The notes under the pieces are model-generated. The model saw nothing but the letters and a program-made list of their open reading frames with translations. It searched no databases and was not told the origin of the DNA. Shown piece by piece: positions 8,011-10,178 of a DNA stretch of 10,178 nt (positions are counted from its first letter, which is position 1; each line of letters begins with the position of its first letter). A program made the position numbers and the translations under genes. The stretch is from NCBI GenBank assembly GCA_014360105.1, contig JACIYD010000030.1, positions 1-10,178 of the forward strand. Direction: 5' to 3'. Source of the stretch: Clostridia bacterium (GTDB taxonomy: Bacteria; Bacillota; DSM-521; Neomoorellales; SLTJ01).

Positions 8011-8028
8011 CCGCAGGCAACACTGCGG
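8011..8028. repeat. inverted repeat in the hpt/terC divergent region
   Basis: CCGCAG and CTGCGG form a perfect 6-bp inverted repeat around a 6-nt spacer. It lies upstream of both the hpt -35 box and the terC -10 box, so it could be a protein-binding site for divergent control, but nothing identifies the protein. Confidence 0.3.
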
Positions 8029-8069
8029 GCGGCCGCCGGGAGACATGAGCGCCGCCGGGCGGTGGTGCA

Positions 8070-8075
8070 TATAAT
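8070..8075 (+). promoter_or_regulatory. perfect TATAAT -10 box, probable terC promoter
   Basis: A consensus -10 hexamer in otherwise very GC-rich DNA, 75 nt before the terC start. The sequence 17 nt upstream (GAGCGC) is not a recognisable -35 box, and the TG dinucleotide is one base too far for an extended -10. Activity may need an activator. Transcription would start near 8082. Confidence 0.4.
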
Positions 8076-8080
8076 GGGGC

Positions 8081-8149
8081 GCAGGACCGGTCGTAAAAGC
8101 GGACGCCAAGCTCTTCCTGCCGACAGCAAAAAAAAAGGGGGTCTCTTTG
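8081..8149 (+). promoter_or_regulatory. structured terC leader with A9-G5 tract as ribosome site
   Basis: The leader has a 6-bp inverted repeat GCAGGA (8081-8086) / TCCTGC (8115-8120) enclosing 28 nt. It then has nine A (8128-8136) and five G (8137-8141) directly before terC. The G5 tract is the only ribosome site and lies 8 nt before GTG 8150. I do not see the conserved loops of the yybP-ykoY manganese riboswitch that precedes some terC genes. Confidence 0.4.
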
Positions 8150-8857
8150 GTGGAGTTAGGTTGGTCCCTGTTCTCCATCGTGTTGATTGATCTGGCCCTT
8201 TCGGGCGACAACGCGGCGGTCATCGGGCTGGCCATCAGGAATCTTCCCGCCGGCCAGCGCAAAGTGGCGGCATTCCTCGGGGCGGGCGGGGCGATTCTCC
8301 TGCGGGCAACGCTTACGGTACTGGCCGCCTCACTGATGCGCGTTCCTTACCTTCATGCCATCGGCGGCGCGATCCTTGCCCTGATCACCTACAAGCTTGT
8401 TACCGGTAACGGCGAAGAGATGGAGATGGAGAAAAACGTACGACCGGACGGGCGTTTCTGGTCTGCCATCGGCTTTATCATGGCCGCCGATCTTTCCATG
8501 GCTTTTGACAATATCGTGGCCGTTGCCGGAGCGGCCCGGGGCCGGGTCGACCTGGTCGTGTTCGGTCTGGCGCTGAGTATCCCCCTCCTGGTGCTTGGAG
8601 CCAACTGGCTGGCCACCCTGATGCGCCGTTACCCGATCATCATCTGCCTCGGAGGCGCGGTACTGGCTCATACTTCGCTCACGATGGTCTTTACCGATCG
8701 CGGCCTCGATCTGGCACGTTATCTCGCACCGGTAATAGCCTTACTCATCCCCTGGGCGGCGGCGTCGATCGTCTTTCTTTGGGGGTGGCGACAAACAAGG
8801 CGCACCCTGGTGACGGGCGTTTCCGGCAGGCGGGAAGACCGCCCAAAGAGCGGGTAG
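8150..8857 (+). CDS. TerC family integral membrane protein (YjbE type)
   Basis: Polytopic inner-membrane protein of the TerC family, whose studied Bacillus members are linked to manganese handling and metalation of exported enzymes. The 235 residues form about seven hydrophobic segments. The family's internal duplication shows as two matching motifs, IDLALSGDNAAVIGLA (Asp14, Asp20, Asn21) and ADLSMAFDNIVAVAGAA (Asp114, Asp120, Asn121). These acidic residues within membrane helices are the expected metal-site residues. An acidic cytoplasmic loop (GEEMEMEKN) separates the halves, and a basic tail (GWRQTRRT onwards) ends the protein. I take GTG 8150 as the start (8 nt from G5); TTG 8147 is possible. 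It is divergent from hpt and monocistronic, since transposase debris follows it. Confidence 0.93.
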   Translation: MELGWSLFSIVLIDLALSGDNAAVIGLAIRNLPAGQRKVAAFLGAGGAILLRATLTVLAASLMRVPYLHAIGGAILALITYKLVTGNGEEMEMEKNVRPDGRFWSAIGFIMAADLSMAFDNIVAVAGAARGRVDLVVFGLALSIPLLVLGANWLATLMRRYPIIICLGGAVLAHTSLTMVFTDRGLDLARYLAPVIALLIPWAAASIVFLWGWRQTRRTLVTGVSGRREDRPKSG

Positions 8858-8870
8858 GTTGGGCCCCGCT
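8849..8870 (+). terminator. weak terminator-like hairpin at the terC end
   Basis: AGCGGG (8849-8854) and CCCGCT (8865-8870) can pair across a 10-nt loop that includes the terC stop codon. Only TTT at 8876-8878 follows, so this is at best a weak terminator. Confidence 0.2.
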
Positions 8871-8899
8871 GACCCTTTCGACCAGAGTCTTCCGCTGCG

Positions 8900-9063
8900 A
8901 ACGAGGAAGCTGCGCGGTACTACCACCCGGAGTTGGGCCTGCCGAAGTTTTGACGCCAGAAGTGCTGTTCCGGGTGCCGTTCTTAGAGGTATGGGCCAAC
9001 GTTTCTGACCTGCAGGTATGCCGGGAACTGAAGTACAATGTGCTCTGCGGCGCCACGTGCTGA
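8900..9063 (+). pseudogene. remnant of a DDE transposase N-terminal region (IS1182/IS5-like), frameshifted
   Basis: Two overlapping frames together read like the N-terminal DUF772-type domain of DDE transposases. First comes NEEAARYYHPELGLPKF (8900-8950), then after a one-base frame change at a T4 run (8948-8951) LTPEVLFRVPFLEVWANV followed by SDLQVCRELKYNVL (to about 9045). Family members continue with an RWF-like motif and a catalytic domain; here the frame ends after CGATC at the TGA 9061-9063 with nothing further recognisable. No start codon, terminal inverted repeats or catalytic residues remain. It is decayed and cannot encode an active enzyme. The exact IS family is uncertain because I matched remembered family style and ran no search. 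Confidence 0.5.
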
Positions 9064-9088
9064 ATTGGAGGACCTTTATTCGGCCAGC

Positions 9089-9508
9089 TTAGGGTTCACA
9101 GGTGAAAGCTCTCTTGCGTGCCGGACCGTAGCGGTAGATGGCGAAGTGGCGGTCAAAGGTAAAGGTACGCTCGATGCGTAGGCGTTCCATCACCGCGAAG
9201 GTGGTGCAGTCGGTAAAGCTGAAGGTCTGATCCGGGAAAGTGTTTAATATATGCCATGCTGCCTCTATATCCACCTTTTCCAGGGTTACGACAGGAATAC
9301 CAGCTTCCCGTATCGTTTCCCAAAAGGTTATGGCTACGGCCCAGCCCAGGCGAGCCACTAGCAAGGTCCAGGTCTCTGCCATAATGATGTCGGTGGTAAC
9401 CAGGGGAATGGTGCCTGCCACCTGCTTGTAAAACTCCTTGGCCCGGCCGTGGTTTTTGTCTGAAGCGTCGCAAATTGCATACCAAGCGCCGGTATCAACC
9501 ATTATCAT
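9089..9508 (-). CDS. PIN-domain ribonuclease toxin, VapC-like
   Basis: Probable toxin of a type II toxin-antitoxin pair. PIN-domain toxins are Mg2+-dependent RNases. The 139 residues contain the expected acidic residues: Asp5 in MVDTGAWYA, Glu45 in IIMAETWTLL, Asp100 in SFTDCTTFAVM and Asp119 in FTFDRHFAIY. The order and spacing fit the four-carboxylate PIN active site, so it looks catalytically intact. Its start (ATG 9508; ATG 9502 is an alternative) lies inside the 3' end of the antitoxin gene, overlapping by 14 nt, which implies translational coupling. Base composition is lower in GC than the purine genes, consistent with acquisition. Its RNA target cannot be deduced. Confidence 0.9.
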   Translation of the reverse strand: MIMVDTGAWYAICDASDKNHGRAKEFYKQVAGTIPLVTTDIIMAETWTLLVARLGWAVAITFWETIREAGIPVVTLEKVDIEAAWHILNTFPDQTFSFTDCTTFAVMERLRIERTFTFDRHFAIYRYGPARKRAFTCEP

Positions 9509-9749
9509 TGCTCAGGGCCTCCGCCAGATAATGGTCGTGTCGCTCGGAAATGTCTGTCCTCCCGCTGGCCCCGATGCCTACTATCCGGAGGAAGACCTCT
9601 TTAGGTGTCTCTGGAAGCTTTGCCTGACGGTTTAGGTGTTCTTCCACTATCTGCCTTACCAATTCCGCTAAAGAGATGCCTCTTTTGGCGGCTTCGTTTA
9701 ACAGTGCCCGGTGTTGTTCAGGATAAAGGTAAATCTGTGTGCGCTGCAC
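9495..9749 (-). CDS. ribbon-helix-helix antitoxin partner of the PIN toxin
   Basis: The 84-residue protein begins QRTQIYLYPEQHRALLNEAA, then RGISLAELVRQIVEEHL. This is a ribbon-helix-helix fold: a short DNA-contacting strand, then two helices (about residues 10-22 and 26-41). The C-terminal half (about 45-84, with SGRTDISERHDHYLAEAL) is the probable toxin-binding tail. Such antitoxins neutralise the PIN toxin and repress their own promoter. The start is GTG 9749-9747 with GGGGTGAT a few bases upstream. It lies directly upstream of the toxin and downstream of a good promoter with an operator-like palindrome. The symbol vapB would fit the role, but I leave it blank because RHH antitoxins of this kind belong to several families. 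Confidence 0.87.
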   Translation of the reverse strand: MQRTQIYLYPEQHRALLNEAAKRGISLAELVRQIVEEHLNRQAKLPETPKEVFLRIVGIGASGRTDISERHDHYLAEALSNDNG

Positions 9750-9763
9750 AACATCACCCCATT

Positions 9764-9774
9764 ACCATTATGGT
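9764..9774. promoter_or_regulatory. probable autoregulatory operator of the toxin-antitoxin pair
   Basis: ACCAT-T-ATGGT is a perfect inverted repeat with a one-base centre overlapping the -10 box of the toxin-antitoxin promoter. RHH antitoxins usually bind short palindromes of this kind, so this is the likely repressor site; it is inferred from position only. Confidence 0.5.
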
Positions 9775-9796
9775 GCCAATAACGCGTTCTTGTCAA
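9767..9796 (-). promoter_or_regulatory. promoter of the toxin-antitoxin operon
   Basis: On the minus strand a perfect TTGACA (9796-9791) is followed after 18 nt by CATAAT (9772-9767), one mismatch from consensus. Transcription would start just upstream of the antitoxin ribosome site. Confidence 0.65.
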
Positions 9797-9927
9797 CTAT
9801 AATGCCCCTCTCCAAGGCACGAAGGCATATGCACTCTTGCCAAATAGTACCATAGGGAAGTGTGGCAAATAGCTTCCTGCCGCGGGGAAGCCCCTTGCCT
9901 CTTAGCCAAGCACTCGGTCGCCGCGGG
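9797..9927. other. unassigned stretch between the toxin-antitoxin promoter and the IS110 remnant
   Basis: No gene is supported here. All minus-strand frames that enter from the transposase remnant lose family resemblance near 9928. One frame ends with RALERGIIVDKNALLAP, which vaguely resembles the start of a PIN domain (VDxNALLA) before a stop, but this is too short to call. A 6-bp inverted repeat GCTTCC (9872-9877) / GGAAGC (9886-9891) is present. The stretch may be more decayed mobile DNA. Confidence 0.3.
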
Positions 9928-10178
9928 GGCCTCGTTCCTTTTCTTCGACCGCCCCTTAGCAAGCCCAGCCAAGACTCCGGGGTTTTCGTCGCCGCGAACC
10001 AAAGCCTCGAGCATCGCACGGCCAGAGGCCCCCAAGGTATCAGCGGCTACGGAGGAAAGTTTGATTGATGTTGGCGCCCTCTAGGACCTTCTGGAGACGC
10101 TTGGCTTCCCGCGGCCGCCCCTCCATGAGGCTCCTGCGGTAGCGCACAGTTCTAATGGCGGCGCCTTTTACGCTAGCA
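9928..10178 (-). pseudogene. IS110-family transposase remnant, frameshifted and truncated (continues off window)
   Basis: Reading the minus strand from the right edge, the frame shows RYRRSLMEGRPREAKRLQKVLEGANI. This matches the linker between the RuvC-like DEDD domain and the C-terminal Tnp domain of IS110-family transposases. The frame then breaks at a tandem TGAT-TGAT (10062-10069; ATCA twice on the coding strand). Removing one copy restores KLSSVAADTLGASGRAML followed by EALVRGDENPGVLAGLAKGR, ordinary IS110 sequence. Near the edge AAIRTVRYRRSL also looks a few residues short relative to the family. Resemblance stops near 9928, so the Tnp domain with its catalytic serine is missing here. 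The gene is inactive; how much N-terminal part survives lies outside the window. Confidence 0.75.

Noticed and set aside
7883..8149. Purine (guanine) riboswitch before hpt or manganese yybP-ykoY riboswitch before terC
   Set aside because: I could not find the conserved core sequences of either class; the hpt leader of about 75 nt is also short for an aptamer plus switch.
9438..9802. Small plus-strand frames opposite the toxin-antitoxin pair
   Set aside because: They lack ribosome sites and recognisable domains, and lie opposite intact, motif-bearing genes.
9798..9803. TATAAT on the plus strand upstream of the toxin-antitoxin pair
   Set aside because: No suitable -35 and no plausible plus-strand gene downstream; the minus-strand promoter overlapping it is far better.
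1..10178. tRNA, rRNA, CRISPR array or complete insertion sequence
   Set aside because: I looked for cloverleaf-like and regularly spaced repeat patterns and for paired terminal inverted repeats around the transposase remnants and saw none convincing by eye.

Overview
The window reads as chromosomal DNA from a fairly GC-rich Firmicute. My best guess is a Moorella/Desulfotomaculum/Ammonifex-like clostridium, but this is inferred from style and not proven. The clues are the split FGAM synthase (purS-purQ-short purL), G-rich Shine-Dalgarno sequences, sigma-A-type promoters and many GTG/TTG start codons. The sequence alone cannot name the species.

Positions 1-7882, all on the minus strand, form one purine gene cluster. 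In the direction of transcription it reads hpt, guaA, a DUF362/dicluster-ferredoxin protein, purE, purB, purC, purS, purQ, purL; purL runs off the left edge. A good promoter (TTGACC-18-TATATT) lies just upstream of hpt. The products include five consecutive or nearby de novo steps: FGAR to FGAM by PurL/Q/S, carboxylation by PurE, SAICAR synthesis by PurC, and the lyase step by PurB. The cluster also holds the final GMP step (GuaA) and hypoxanthine/guanine salvage (Hpt). Spacing is tight: purS/purQ overlap by 16 nt, purE/purB by 4 nt, and most gaps are under 60 nt. Two longer spacers, purB-purC and hpt-guaA, are rich in short inverted repeats. The unexpected member is the iron-sulfur DUF362 protein between guaA and purE. 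PurE itself departs from several family motifs.

Positions 7883-8149 form a divergent intergenic region holding the hpt promoter, several hairpins, a perfect TATAAT box and a leader ending in an A9-G5 tract. That leader precedes terC (8150-8857, plus strand), a TerC-family membrane protein.

Positions 8858-10178 are accessory DNA of visibly lower GC. A frameshifted N-terminal remnant of a DDE transposase (plus strand) and a frameshifted remnant of an IS110-family transposase (minus strand, running off the right edge) flank an intact type II toxin-antitoxin pair. The pair is a ribbon-helix-helix antitoxin plus a PIN-domain (VapC-like) toxin, with its own promoter and a probable palindromic operator. 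I found no tRNA, rRNA, CRISPR array or recognisable riboswitch. I see no complete new defence or metabolic system; the best leads are the DUF362 gene inside the purine operon, the divergent PurE, and the structured spacers.
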